A stretch of DNA of 64,000 nucleotides. Source: Prorocentrum cordatum. Taxonomy: Eukaryota; Sar; Dinophyceae; Prorocentrales; Prorocentraceae. Below are positions 10,470 to 22,000 of the stretch, in pieces. The stretch covers positions 488,087 to 552,086 of the forward strand of contig CAUYUJ010014604.1 in NCBI GenBank assembly GCA_963575745.1, read 5' to 3'. Positions within the stretch are counted from its first letter, which is position 1. The number at the start of each line of letters is the position of its first letter. The notes beneath the pieces are model-generated. The model had not been told where the DNA came from. It was given only the letters and a program-made list of their open reading frames with translations, and did no database searches. Made by a program: the position numbers and the translations under genes.

Positions 10470-12115
10470 GCGGGGCAAACCCGGCGGACCCGGCACACCC
10501 GGGACACCCGGCGCACCCGGCACACCGGGGACACCCGGGGCACCCGGGACACCCGGCGCACCCGGCGTACCCGGCTCGCCCGGCGCACCCTGCACACCCG
10601 GGACACCCCGCACACCCGGGGCACCTGGCGCACCCCAGAGACCCGGGGATTGCAGCACACCCGGCACACCCGGGGCACCCGGCGCACCCGGGGCACCCGG
10701 CACACCCGACACACCCGGCGCACCCGGCGCACCCGGCGCACCCGGCACAACACCCGGCACACCCGGGGCACCCGGCGCACCCGGCACACCCAGGGCAGCT
10801 GGCGCACCAGCCCGTGCGACACCCGGGACACCCGGGGCACCCGGGACATCCGGCACACCCGGGGCACCCAGGACATCCGGCACACCTGGGGCACCCGGCG
10901 CACCCGGCACACCCGGCGCACCCGGCACACCCGGCACACCCGGCGCACCCGGCACACCCGGTACACCCGGCATACCCGGGGCACCCAGGGCACCCAGCAC
11001 ACCCAGCCAGGGCACCCGGCGAACGTGCCGGCGCACCCGGCACACCCGGGACACCTGGGACACCCGTGGACACCTGGAACACCCGGCACACCCGGCATGT
11101 CGGGGACACCCGGCACACCCGGCACACCCGGCACACCCAGCACACACACCCGGGACACCCGGCGCACACTTGGCGCACCCGGCGCCGAATGCACCCGGCA
11201 CACCCGGCGCACCCGGCGCCGAACGCACCCGGCACACCCGGCACACCCGGCGGCCGGGCACCCGGCGCTGAGCGCACCCGGGGCGCCCGGCGCACCCGGC
11301 ACACCCAGGACACCCGGGACACCCGGCACACCCGGCACACCTGGGACACCTGGGGCACCGGGACACCCGGCACACCCGGGGCACCCGGCGCACCCGGCGT
11401 AATTACCCGGCTCGCCCGGCGCACCCGGCACACCTGGGACACCCGGCACACCCGGGGCACCCGGCGCACCTGGGAGACCCGGGGATTGCAGCACACCCGG
11501 CACACCCGGCGCACCCGGCACACCGGGCGCACCCGGCGCACCCGGCGCACCCGGCACACCCGGCACACCCGGGGCACCTGGCGCACCCGGCACACCCAGG
11601 GCAGTTGGCGCACCAGCCCGTGGGACACCCGGGGCACCCGGGACATCCGGCACACCCGGGGCACCCGGGACACCCGGCACACCCAGGGCACCTGGCGCAC
11701 CCGGCACACCCGGCGCACCGGGCACACCCGGCACACCCAGCGCACCCGGCACACCCGGGACACCCGGCACACCCGGGGCACCCGGGGCACCCAGCACACC
11801 CAGCCAGGGCACCCGGCGAACGTGCCCATGGGACACCCGGCGCACCCAGCACACCCGGGACACCCCGGACACCCGTGGACACGTGGCACACCCGGCACAC
11901 CCGGCCATGTCGGGGACACCCGGCGCACCCGGTACACCCGGCACACCCAGCACACACACACACAGGACACCCGGCGCACCCGGGACACCCGGCGCACCCG
12001 GCGCCGAGTGCACCCGGCACACCCGGCGCACCCGGCGCCGAACGCACCGGGCACACCTGGCTCACCCGGCGGCCGGGCACCCGGCGCTGCACCCGGGGCG
12101 CCCGGAACACCTGGC
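10470..12115. repeat. Large CACCCGG minisatellite
   Basis: About 1.65 kb of 9-bp units CACCCGGCA/CACCCGGCG/CACCCGGGG and 6- to 18-bp variants. A higher-order repeat is visible: the stretch with CAGGGCAGCTGGCGCACC at about 10,792 recurs at about 11,600, and CCCAGCCAGGGCACCCGGCG occurs at about 11,000 and 11,800. Gly-X-Pro collagen-like frames are open across it on both strands; I read these as a consequence of the unit length. Related arrays are at 33.6 and 42.3 kb. Confidence 0.9.
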
Positions 12116-12330
12116 ATCCCAGACATCTTGCGTTTTTTTTTGTTGTTTCAAAAGGGCTTGGATGCATTGAAAATAAAAAGATGTGTTGTTTATTTTCATA
12201 TGTATTGATTTTTGGGCCGATGTATTGATTTTTGCGCGCCTGTATTGATTTTTGCGCGCTTGTATTGATTTTTCGCGGTTCTTTTTGATTTTTCCGATTG
12301 ACGCGTGAGTTTGGCGCATGCATGCAGGTG
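12116..12330. repeat. AT-rich flank with 20-bp TGTATTGATTTTTGCGCGC units
   Basis: A T-run and CATCCCAGACATCTTGCG follow the minisatellite. Then about four 20-bp units of TGTATTGATTTTTGCGCGCC occur (12,200-12,290). The reverse complement of the first part matches the sequence before the minisatellite at 33.64 kb. Confidence 0.75.
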
Positions 12331-12472
12331 TAATTATGTATAGTTGTCCAAACATTGCCAAATAATGACACATGCACCTTGCTCGCGCTGCGTGCATGTC
12401 TGGCAAGTAAGCTCGTTGCCCTGCCAGCCGCCTGTCGCGCGGAGCGCAATCCTCGTCGCCAGCGGACAAAAG

Positions 12473-12479
12473 GGTGTGC

Positions 12480-12549
<70 letters not shown>

Positions 12550-12657
12550 TGTGCGTGTGGGTGAGTGCGCGCGCGCGTATAAATTGCGTAAAGACATATA
12601 CGAATGCGAATGTATATACCAATGCGCGTGCATCTGTGTGCATGCGTGTGTGCATGT

Positions 12658-12704
<47 letters not shown>

Positions 12705-12720
12705 CGTGCCCGTGTGCACA
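12473..12720. repeat. Interrupted (GT)n microsatellite
   Basis: Two long GT blocks (about 12,480-12,560 and 12,640-12,710) are separated by about 90 bases. Cys-Val frames across them are repeat artefacts. The 12,721-13,230 stretch that follows is purine- then pyrimidine-rich with no supported gene. Confidence 0.9.
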
Positions 12721-13232
12721 TGCATGTATCTAAGCGCGTGTATGGGTGCAGGGAAGGAGGGAGGAACGATAAGTGAAGAGGAGGAACGACGACGAGATAA
12801 TATGATCCTCGAGAGGTGCGTGTGTTGAGCGGCAGGAGTAAAGAGGAGGGACGAGGGGAATGGAGGAGAAAAGGGGGCAGGGGAGTGAACGGTGGATTAT
12901 AAGAAAGGGGGAGGGGACCGCTTGCAAGGGGGAGGGGACCGCTTGCTCGCTTGCTTGCTTGCTAGAGTTTCCTGCTCCCTTTCTCTCCCCCCTCCCCCCT
13001 TCCATCCTTCCATTCCCTGTTCCCTTCGCCTTCATCTCCTTCCCACTCCCTGTTCACTCCCTTCCCACCCTCCCTCGATCCCTCGAGCCCCTTCCCGCCC
13101 GTCCCTTCCCTCCCTTCCGCCGCGCGGCGCCGCGCCGCGGGCCCAGGGCCGCGCCTCCGCGCGCGGCACTGGCCGCGCTGAGCCCGCGGTTGGCCAGGAG
13201 GCGGGCGGAGGAAGGTGACGGCCTACGGAGAG

Positions 13233-13284
13233 GATCAGGGAAAGGAAGGGTGGTCGGCCTCGATCACCCTTCCTCTCCCTGATC
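13233..13284. repeat. Hairpin with 20-bp arms, plus 16-bp tandem units
   Basis: The left arm 13,233-13,252 (GATCAGGGAAAGGAAGGGTG) pairs with 13,265-13,284 with one mismatch across a 12-base loop. The right arm then continues into tandem GATCAGGGAGAGGAAG units to about 13,335. The overlap suggests the inverted repeat arose from the same minisatellite. Confidence 0.8.
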
Positions 13285-13360
13285 AGGGAGAGGAAGGATC
13301 AGGGAGAAGAAGGATCAGGGAGAGGAAGAGGAAGAGGAAAAGGCCTATAGGCCTGGCGCC

Positions 13361-13891
13361 ATGGCGGCCAGCAGCAGCAAAGGCAAAGGCGGCGCGCGGC
13401 ACGAGGCGACGGCAAAGATCGACGCCGACATCGTCGCACAGGCCGCGATGCGGCAACGGGAGGGAGGGCAGATGCATGGCAATAGTGAGGAAGGGCACGA
13501 TGAGGAGGGGGATATCATATCGAGGAGTGCGAGGGCGACAATGATGACGTTTACGCTGATCAATGGTGGTAGCGATGGCAGAGACATTGATGACGATGAT
13601 AAGGATGATGGCGATGCTGAGTACGATGGTGCTGGGGGTGCTGATGGCGATTGTGGCGGACACGATGATGACGATGGTGGTGGTGATGATGATGATGCTG
13701 ATAATACTAATGGTGATGATGCTTATGATGATGATGATGAAGATGGCGACGATGCTGATAATGCTGATGATGTGGCTGATGATGATGACGGTGCTGATGA
13801 TGGTGCTGGTGATGATGATGATGATGAAGGCGACGATGACGATGACGACGACGGCAATGATGACAATAATAATGACGAGTGCGATGATTAG
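13361..13891 (+). CDS. Asp-rich acidic protein (hypothetical)
   Basis: The frame starts at ATG 13,361 and ends at TAG 13,889-13,891, 176 codons. The first 65 or so residues look like ordinary coding sequence: a basic start (MAASSSKGKGGARHEATAKI) and a helical stretch DADIVAQAAMRQRE. The rest is Asp-rich with Gly, Ala and Asn, encoded by degenerate GAT/GAC triplets. Such a tail would be disordered and strongly acidic. It may be only a translated (GAT)n microsatellite, and the N-terminal part could instead be a first exon. The GAT repeat continues past the stop to about 14,075. No family is recognised. Confidence 0.35.
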   Translation: MAASSSKGKGGARHEATAKIDADIVAQAAMRQREGGQMHGNSEEGHDEEGDIISRSARATMMTFTLINGGSDGRDIDDDDKDDGDAEYDGAGGADGDCGGHDDDDGGGDDDDADNTNGDDAYDDDDEDGDDADNADDVADDDDGADDGAGDDDDDEGDDDDDDDGNDDNNNDECDD

Positions 13892-14075
13892 CATCGGTAT
13901 GAGTGTGATGATGGTGATGTTGATGATCAAGATGGTGATGCTGTTGACGATGATGGTTAGGAAGGTGGTGGTGACGATGATGATGAAGATGATGATGGGG
14001 GCCATGGCGATGATGATGGTGGCGGCGGCAATGGCGATACTGATGATGCGAAAGATGGACATACGGATGGGGAAG

Positions 14076-14810
14076 AGGGCATCACTGGTATGGTGCTCCC
14101 TGTCTCGGCGTTACGTGTGGGTGAGGTCCCTGATCCTTCTACGACCCTCCTCGACACCCTCGCCCCCCCCCCCCCCCGCCCTATCGACACGTTGTCCTCA
14201 TCGTCTTCCTCCCCCTACCCCCCCCCTCCTCCTCCCCGCCCCCCGTGCGCCGAGGCGCTGCTGCGGAAAGAAGATTCGCGGCCTCGCCTGGAAGGCTGCC
14301 CGACGAGGGGGAGGGCGAGGAGGGGATGGCATTTGGGAAGGGTGAGGAGGCGAAGGACGGGGTGGAAAGGGGATCAGGATGAATGAGGAGAGGGGGCGAA
14401 GGCAAGTATGCAAGAAGCGCGGGGCAGAAAAGCGGAATGCTGTCGTCGACCGTCCTCCTATCCGACCTCGTCGTTGCTCGACTCCCTCATCCACCTCCAG
14501 TGAACGGCCTGCTGCCGTGCCCTCCCCCTATCGTTCAGCTTATTCTCGTCGCCGATTCTTTCTTCGCTGCTGCTGTCGCCCCGCCTTGAGGCGACGCGCC
14601 CGACTTCGCGTGCGCGCCCGAGGGTTTCGCGGCCAGACCGATCTCGAGCGGGCTCCAGGTCACCAGGGGGCATGCGTCGAGAACGGATGCCAGAATATTG
14701 ATGGAGGGTAGCGCACGCGCTCGTGAATTGCTCGAGGGTGGCACCGACGAGGGGTGAGACAAGGCGGCGTTGTGCGCGATGTGTAGGGGATTGATGTGTT
14801 AGGGGAGGTG
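14076..14810. other. No supported gene
   Basis: Pyrimidine-rich (14,150-14,260) and mixed sequence. Frames are open on both strands without domains. Confidence 0.4.
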
Positions 14811-14816
14811 TTTCAG

Positions 14817-15062
14817 CAGTTGATGCGCGACCCCAACAACCTCGGCGGCGGCGAGAGGTTTGCCCAGAAGTTGATGGAGGCATTCTGCGGGAAGGGGCGG
14901 AGAGATCGGCGGCGGGGATGAGGGGGGAAAGGAAGGAGGAGGTGACGGAGAGGGATAAGTGATGAAGAGGTGACGGTGAGAGTGGGAATTGGAGGGAACT
15001 GCAGAGTCGTCGAAGTCGTCGTAGTCGTCGTCGTCGCCGTTCGTCGTCGTTCGTCGTCGGTA

Positions 15063-15099
<37 letters not shown>

Positions 15100-16734
15100 G
15101 CGTCGTCGTCGCTGCACTGGGTAAGGAGCCACTGCGTTGCCCCTCGATCGATTACGATTGTGCACAATCGTAATCGATTGAGGGGCCGGCCCGTGTAAGC
15201 TGGACATCTAAGGTGCCCGAGAAGCGTCGTCGTCGTCGTCCGTCGTCCGTCGCTCGTCGTCCGTAGTCGTCGGTACTCGTCGTCGTCGTCGTCGCCTTCG
15301 TCGTCGTCATGTCGTCGGCGTCGTTGCCGTCGTCGTCGGGGCTGTGCATTGCCTTGGTGTTGGCGGCCGTGGCGACTGCGAGTTCCGATTGTTCTTAGCA
15401 TGGTAGCGCCGTGCACCATCAATTCCTTGCCATCGTCGTCCCTCGTGTGCACTTCCTTTCGAGAGGCGGCCTGGGACCTCGCCTACCATAAGAAGTTCAT
15501 CGACGAGTTCAGGAAGACCCACGTGCGCAAGCCCATCGATTCCAGAATCGAGGGGGCACGGTGCCCCCAGCAACCCTCTCAACCCTCTCAGACAGTTTAG
15601 CATTATGCTCCTCCTGCTGCTGGTCCTCGTCTTCCTCGGCGAGCAAGCGCCCCCCATCGTTGCCTTCTTATCCTTAACGCTCTATGCGCACCCTTGCCCC
15701 CTTAACCCTCGGACCTGTATCCTGCTCAGCTCCCTTATCGCGTTTAATCCTCTTACTCCATGCTCCTCCTACTGGCCCTCCCCCTCCCAATCTTTGATGT
15801 GCGTCCTCTTCCGCGCCCCATTGGGCATAGTTGCGTCTAGTTGCAGTGGTGTTCGCCCAGCGCGCCGCGAGGTACCTACAGGCGCGCTACATCAGGATCA
15901 TGTTCAGCCACTGGAAGAGGATCACAAGCACAGACGATGAGACGGCGCGCGCAAGGGGGGGGGGGGTCAGGTGGTTCACAACGTTGTGACCAAGTCGAAC
16001 ACACGGTCCGCGAACAGGGCCTCAGGGGGGGGGGGGGGCTCGAGCTCAAAGAGTGCCCCCTAAGGGCGCCAAGAGGGCCCTCAGAGACTCCGCATCGTGG
16101 GCGTCTTGGGGGCCTACTGGGGATGCCTTGGAATCCTATTGGGGCCCTCGATGGTGGCCTCCTGGGGATCGCCGCCACGCCTAATCATGGTATTCGGATG
16201 CCATCTTGTATATCAGGAGGCGGCGGTTTGAGTCCCCTGGTTGGGAACGACACCGATCATTAAGTTTGGAGGCGGGCCCTAGAGCCCGCATTCTGAACAA
16301 ACAGCGTGACGGTTCGCAAGGGCAGCACGGGGGCCGATCGAGGAAGACGTGGAGGGGGAGGGGGAGGAGGAGATGCGATTCTCTGATCAAGTAACCGTCC
16401 CTGCTCTCCCCAACCCCCCCTCTCCATAACATCAGAAGGCCGAAAGGGGAGTGGGGGGGGGGGGAGGAGGAGGGGGAGGAGGAGGAGGAGGAGGAGTAAA
16501 ACCATCTCTCTCACGCCTGGATGGACCGCCAATTTCGGTAGCGTCGTAGGGTGCGACAGGTGTTGGTTGCGTTCTACATGTTTGCTGATTGCATAGTGCC
16601 GAGGGAAGCGGCAGGTACCGCCCGACGACAGCGACGAAGACGACGAGACCATCCGCCGCCACTTGTGGAACGCGCACCACGACGGCCCCGAGGAACAGCT
16701 GCCGCGGCATGGGGCTCTGCACGTTCCCTTGAAG
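14817..16734 (+). CDS. Candidate multi-exon gene, product unknown
   Basis: Four coding-looking blocks lie in one orientation, separated by low-complexity sequence. Block 1 (14,817-about 14,891) follows GTGTTTCAG and reads QLMRDPNNLGGGERFAQKLM. Block 2 (about 15,440-15,560) reads FREAAWDLAYHKKFIDEFRK. Block 3 (15,847-about 15,953) follows TTGCAG and includes ARYLQARYIRIMFSHWKRI. Block 4 (16,597-16,734, 46 codons) is preceded by a TAG acceptor, contains DDSDEDDETIRRHLWNAHHD and is followed by GTGAGC, a good donor. The blocks have charged, amphipathic residue patterns quite unlike the flanking repeats. Start, end and joining are not determined; I do not recognise the family. The gap after block 1 holds GTC microsatellites and a palindrome. 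Confidence 0.4.
15008..15335. repeat. Two (GTC)n microsatellites around a palindrome
   Basis: Degenerate GTC/CGT repeats occupy about 15,008-15,115 and 15,222-15,335, with the palindrome 15,139-15,186 between them. Confidence 0.85.
15139..15186. repeat. 48-nt near-perfect palindrome
   Basis: The 24-bp arms meet without a spacer at 15,162/15,163. They include CGATTACGATTGTG on the left and CACAATCGTAATCG on the right, with one mismatch at the eighth base from each end. GCCCCTC opens it and GAGGGGC closes it. Confidence 0.9.
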
Positions 16735-17429
16735 GTGAGCGCGGCGGAGGAGGAGGAGGAAGAGGAGGAGGAGGAGGAAGAGGATGACCAACGCACGATT
16801 GGATGAATGAGTTTGTGCACCGACGGCTGCTCCCAGCCACGAACCTGCCCGCTGTGAGCCTGATCTCGCCAACTGGGCAAGCGGAATCGGTGCCATCTGG
16901 AACAGGGAGGGGGGGGGGGGGGAGACGAGGAGGAAGATGAGGAGGTGTAAGACTACATGCCCCCAAGCCCTGCAAGAGTTAATGCCAGGCCAGTGCAGCG
17001 ACAGGATGTCCCGAGCCCGAATGCGCGCAAGTTGTTGTTTCGTTAACGCCGAGTCCGCGCGTGCACTAAGTTTCGTTCACGCGTGGTTCAAAACCGATCG
17101 CGCCCGAGCGATCATCGGAGAACGGGCCCCTGCCACTTGTGCAGGAGGAGGAGGAGGCCGATGAGGACGTGAAAGCAAAACGTGTTAGCAAATCCATGTC
17201 CCCCCAGGGCTAATCGATGGCATGAGTTGCGCTCGGTACTGCGCGCGTTCCTGACCCAGCCGCCTAGCATGCCTTTGGCAAACAAGTCGAATGAGGGTCA
17301 GGCGGATGGGGGAGGATGATAGTGGGGGGCGCGAGTCGGGAGGGCAAGGAGGATGAACGCGGGATGGGGGCAGGAAGTAGCGGTGACCAACACCGACTGA
17401 AACTATGAATTTCGACACGGATGACAACC
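16735..17429. other. Mixed sequence with purine microsatellites
   Basis: GGA-rich tracts lie at about 16,745-16,785, and a G-run is centred on 16,915. One open stretch (about 16,805-16,890, with MNEFVHRRLLPATNLPAVSL) could be a further exon of the preceding gene, but I see no clean splice sites for it. Confidence 0.3.
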
Positions 17430-17860
17430 CTCCTAAGTTACGTTCTTACCCATCCTAGCACCCTTAACCCTCCTATAACCTTCTTAACCCTCCTAGCCAT
17501 CTTGCCTGTCCTGTCTATTAGCTGTCCTAGCCCGTTTAGCCATGTGGTCATCCCAATCCACTTAGCCCGCTATGCCTCTAACATCGTAGCCCGTCTACTC
17601 CTCCCGACCCTAGCCCTCTTTACCATCTGTCCTGTCCAATCTGCTTAGCCGTTCAACCTGTAGCCAGCTTAGCCGTCCATCCCTTTAGCCCTTCTAGCCT
17701 CCGTATCCCTCATGTCCCGCTTAACCCGCTCACCTTCTTCAGCCTCACTCTAAAAACCAGCTGGAGCTTCATATCCCTCTAACTGCCCTAGCCCTATTGC
17801 CCCGCATGCCCCTCTTGGCCATCTTAACCCTCTTAGCGATCTCCCCCTACGTTTGCCATC
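17430..17860. repeat. Degenerate ~10-bp repeat, CTTAGCCCTC-type
   Basis: Words such as CCTAGC, CTTAGCC, TTAACCCTC and CTAGCCCTC recur every 9 to 12 bases for about 430 bases. A milder version is at 37,860-37,960. No gene is called. Confidence 0.65.
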
Positions 17861-17939
17861 CCCGTCCCTTCTCGCTGCCAGCAGCGCTCTCCGCTCGCCT
17901 GCGTTGGGGTTTCGGGTAGGGGGGGAGTTCTCGGCAGAC

Positions 17940-18841
17940 ATGGGCGACAAGGCCAGCAGAGATGATACTGACGACAGGGTCAAGCACCCCTTCTTGGGCA
18001 GCATGGCTGGTCTCTCCTCGGGCTCTGGCAGCAAGAAGGCTAACGAGCACAACGCAGGCAACGACAAAAATAAGCTTAAAAAAAGAAGAAAGGCAAACGC
18101 GCCACACTGGCAAAGGCAGTGAGGAGTGAACCAACGGCGCCAACAGGAGCGCCAGCAACGCCAGCAGCTGCGTCGGCACCACAGGACACATCGGCGCCAC
18201 CTATCCAGAGTTCGCCGCCGTGGCTTCGCGGCTTGCGCGAACTGCAACCAATGAAAGCTAAGAGAGGAAAGCCCGCCGCAGCCCCTCAAGCGAGGGCGAA
18301 ACGGCCAGCGGCTGCGGCGGGGGAGACACCGGGCGGACAGGACTCCGCGAAGATGAAGAGGCCTTCTGCGGCCAAGCCGACCATCGACCTCGTGGGGGCC
18401 GGCGACGAGCAGGGTGTAAAGGAGGAGGGCGGGGAGGAAGGCGAGGAACACGGCGAGGAGGAAACCCCCGAGGAATGCGACGAGGAGGTCGAGGTTGAGC
18501 CGAGTGGGCCCTGCGAGGGGCCGTCGGGCACGTGGCGCTACAAGTCTCTCGACACCTGGTGGTCCGCCAAGATCCACGAGTGCCGCTCCGAGGGCATCGC
18601 GAGCATTGACTACAAACAGCAATCGGATAAGAAATGGTCACGCATGGTCTCAGTGCGGGACAACAGGTTCGGACAGGACAACTGCCGTGCCACGAACGTG
18701 GACGCGACGCCCGAGATCTCGAGGATGGCGATGGCCGAGGTGCTGAAACGGATCACCCACCACAGCACTACTACGAAGCCGATGGCAACGCAGCATCGGG
18801 ACGACGTCTTGAAACAATGGTGGCTCGATGAATGCTCCTAG
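17940..18841 (+). CDS. Basic/acidic hypothetical protein with one apparent frameshift
   Basis: ATG 17,940 opens a frame that runs into a run of seven A (about 18,075-18,082). Adding or losing one base there joins it to a second frame that is open to TAG 18,839-18,841, about 300 codons in all. The N-terminal part is polar (GDKASRDDTDDR). A Lys-rich stretch, an Ala/Pro-rich part with MKRPSAAKPTIDL, and a Glu-rich block (18,420-18,500) follow. The C-terminal 110 residues look globular (TWRYKSLDTWWSAKIHE, VLKQWWLDECS). Ala- and Lys-rich KRPSAA-type segments are common in dinoflagellate nuclear proteins, which is background knowledge and not proof of function. An intron at the poly-A is the alternative to an indel. 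No family is recognised. Confidence 0.5.
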
Positions 18842-19204
18842 CTCCTTGGCGGGGGGGGGGGGGTGGGGGGGTGGAAGGGGAGAGTGCAAAGGATTGATGG
18901 GGACAGGGGTGAGTGAAGTAATGGGTGAGGCCGCTGCGGCAACGGCAACGCAAGGGGTGGCCAACCGATTCGGGGGGGGGAGTGGCGGCGGGTGCCCGAA
19001 AACGCGGGGGCAGGTGCATTGCTATCAATGCTATGCCGTCGGGGTGAGGAACCACGCTATCTTAACGTTTGATATGGGTTATCCCCTGGTGTTCTCCCTG
19101 GCCGAGAGCACTACGCAGTCGAGCTGATGACCATTGCCTGATATCTGGACGCGTTGATGGTGGTCACTTCCTGAGGTGCCCACTGGCCTCGCAGACTAGA
19201 TGTG
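18842..19204. other. Spacer with G-runs
   Basis: G-runs occur at about 18,850-18,870 and 18,972-18,980. No supported gene or RNA is seen. Confidence 0.5.
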
Positions 19205-20430
19205 GATAGATCCATACAGGTATATGTATAGACATCCCTGCCTACAGATATTTATATGTATATGCATGTTTGCAGGCAGATGGACATGCATGTGTACAGA
19301 CACCCACATACATATCCAGCTATGTACGTGCATGCATACATGTATACATATATAGATACAGCTGTACACATTCATAAAAATACCTATTCAGGTATAACTA
19401 GTAGGTGTGGTGGGCGCGACGTCTTGACGTATGAAGTGGCCACTCGGCCTTGACCTGCGACGTCTTGTATTATGTTATATTGTCCACATGTCTCTCTCCC
19501 TCTCCCTCTCTCTCTATGCATCTCTCTCTCTATCCCTCTCCCTCTATCTCCCCTATCGCCGTCTCTGTCCAGGGGGTCGCCATGAGCGGGAGCTATATCC
19601 ATGCATTGCTCTCCGCTTCAATCCCTCGCGCGACGACGCGGTTGGGAGGTGCGCGCTGGTATCCCGACCTCGACTTGCGCATGCGCGAACCTTGCCTGCC
19701 CGCGCCGAGCATTGAAATGCGAGTCCAGACGGATAGAGTTGAAGAGGAGTGCCCCGAGGAGAGGTCAGACGAGGGATGGGATGGTCAGCATGTCATCGAC
19801 AGTTGGCCCTATCCGTGGAAGAGCGGGCTCGCGATCAGGAGGGGGAGGGGGGGAAGGGGGAGGAGGGGGGGATGCAAGAGGAGCGGCAGGAGGAGAAGGA
19901 CGGGGTATCGGAGGAGGGTCAGACCGACGACCATGGGGGGACAGCCGGACGAGCAGATCGCAGCTCGCAGCGCTGGATTGGCCCAGCGAGGGGCGCGACA
20001 GAGCCGACGCGTGCATGCTGTGTGCGTGTTCTGCACACGCATATGTACGTATACGTGTGTAGGTGTATAGCTATGTCTGTATACATGCATGCGTACATAT
20101 ATACACGCGTGTGCATGCATACATTGGTCAGCATACACGTATATACATATGTGCACGCATGCACATCTATGTTTATGAATATGCATGTGTATGCATGCAT
20201 GTATGTATGCATGCACATGCGTGTACCATCTATGTATACAATTGGTTTGCGTATGGATCGGCATGTGCAGATGTGCCTGCGCACGCACACGTATATGTTA
20301 TACAAGTATGCGTAGCAGTGACACCCAGGCACATACACGTACACGTTCATACATATATATATATATATATGTGTATATGCAAATCTATGTATATATCGAT
20401 GTGCATGTGTGCACAATGATGCACGCGCAC
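19205..20430. repeat. TATG/CATG microsatellite blocks around a gene-free core
   Basis: Degenerate ATGTATAC/GCATGCATAC sequence lies at 19,205-19,400 and 20,030-20,430, and a (CT)n block at about 19,490-19,550. The core 19,560-20,020 has no convincing coding block. Tyr/Cys/His-rich frames here are repeat by-products. Confidence 0.7.
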
Positions 20431-21339
20431 ACGCGCGCTCCATATCTATCCCTCCCTCTCCCTTATCTCGCTCTCTCGTGTTCCTGCGTTGCCTCATGTG
20501 TCGGGCAGCATAGTTAGAATGGCAGCGGCCGTCCGCTGGTCTCAGACGGACGTCGGACGGCGCAAGGTTTGATTGTGCATGTGCGCGCCTCGCGTGATCA
20601 CGTTCCCAGGTATCCGCACTGCTGTAGTCCCTGGGCCCTCAGATCCGAGCAGGGGCCATCGATGTGCGATCACTCGGGGCGCTATCTCAATGCTGTTGCC
20701 GCGTCGTGCAGGATATCTCCCTCCGCTGGGCGTCTAGGCGATCAAGGGGGCTAGCTATGCGTATATAGCATCAAGCGCGCGGAACATCGAAGGCTGGCAG
20801 CAGGCGAATAGGGCTGAGCTGAGGGGGGCGGGCAGATTGACGGAGCTGCGACCAGCACTCAGTGTCTCCACCCTCTCCCTCATGTCCGCTCCAACTATCG
20901 ATCCGATCCTGCTCGTCCCTCCTCCTCTCCAAGCACCCCCTCCCCTTCCAGCGATAGGTTCCGAGCGGAGGCGTGGTGGGGGGGAAGTTGAGGGCGGAGG
21001 GGGGGGAACGAACGCAAGACGCAAAAGCGACCGTGTTGTGGACTTGGTACCTAATTCTGCATATGCTCTCAGTAGGCGGCGGCCTAGGGAGCGCGGGGGG
21101 GCGCGCCAGACACATCGCCCCGTTCTTCGTCCCCGCCCGCCCCAAACCCAACGCTGGCCCCCAACCCTGAGCCCATGCCGCCTTAAACCCCAAACCCAAC
21201 CCCAAGCCGCCTCACACTCCTCGCACTTCCTGCAAGGACGCCCCGACGCGCCCGTTCTAGGACTCCCCATGGCACACCGAAATTCCGCATCTCGGACCCC
21301 ACGCGTAAGACCACATCCCCAATCACGCCCGTAAATGTG
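20431..21339. other. No supported gene
   Basis: Mixed sequence. TGGCAGCAGGCGAATAGGG near 20,795 is repeated near 23,528. A CCCAAACCCAACCCC-like stretch lies at about 21,140-21,205. Frames of up to 165 codons are open but have no domain. Confidence 0.4.
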
Positions 21340-22000
21340 CATACTCGTATATGTGCACGTTGCACAGAGATGTAACATGCATGCATATATAATTACACGT
21401 CTGTATGTATTTGGTAAATCATATATATATATATACACATACATACAAGTCCGTGTGTATACCTAGACTGGCAACTGCTAACTCATAAGCATGCACACCT
21501 ACCATACACGCGTACACACGCATATCTGCGTGTAGGTGTGTGCGTATGTATGTACTGGGTCACGGTTGAGTGCACAGATGGAATGCGTACGTTGGAACAC
21601 GTATATATAATGCAAGTGTGCAAACACGTGAGTGCAACACTGTGTATGTGTATAAGTATGTATGTATCCCTGTCTGTCTACCTGTTTGTGCGTACGTATG
21701 CCTGTGTATATGTATGTCGGTGTGTATGGGTGTATGCCTGTATGTATGTGTGTATATGTATATATATGTATATATATATATATGTGTGTGCGCGTGTGTA
21801 TTCACCCACATATGTGTGTGCAAGTTGGCATGCACGCGTAGAGCTAAACGCATACGTGTGCGTGTGCACGAATTCCGAAGGCGTACAATTGCATATGTAT
21901 ACGAGTGCGAACATGTGTGTATATATACGTGCATGCGTACATACATATATATATACTTATGTATCGTTATACATATATACACATACTACCCACCGCCCCC
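21340..22000. repeat. TATG/TGTA microsatellite block
   Basis: Long degenerate alternating purine-pyrimidine sequence, with pure (AT)n at about 21,420-21,435 and 21,764-21,784. Confidence 0.85.

Noticed and set aside
10468-12725. Long Gly-X-Pro (collagen-like) and Val-Pro-Gly-rich reading frames on both strands
   Set aside because: They arise from a 9-bp minisatellite, which stays open in most frames. No start, unique domain or end is present, and the frames run on into unrelated (GT)n DNA.
13563-14345. Met-rich frame over the GAT tract, with its Ile-rich opposite strand
   Set aside because: These are shadow frames of the Asp-rich reading or of the microsatellite, with no unique protein-like segment.
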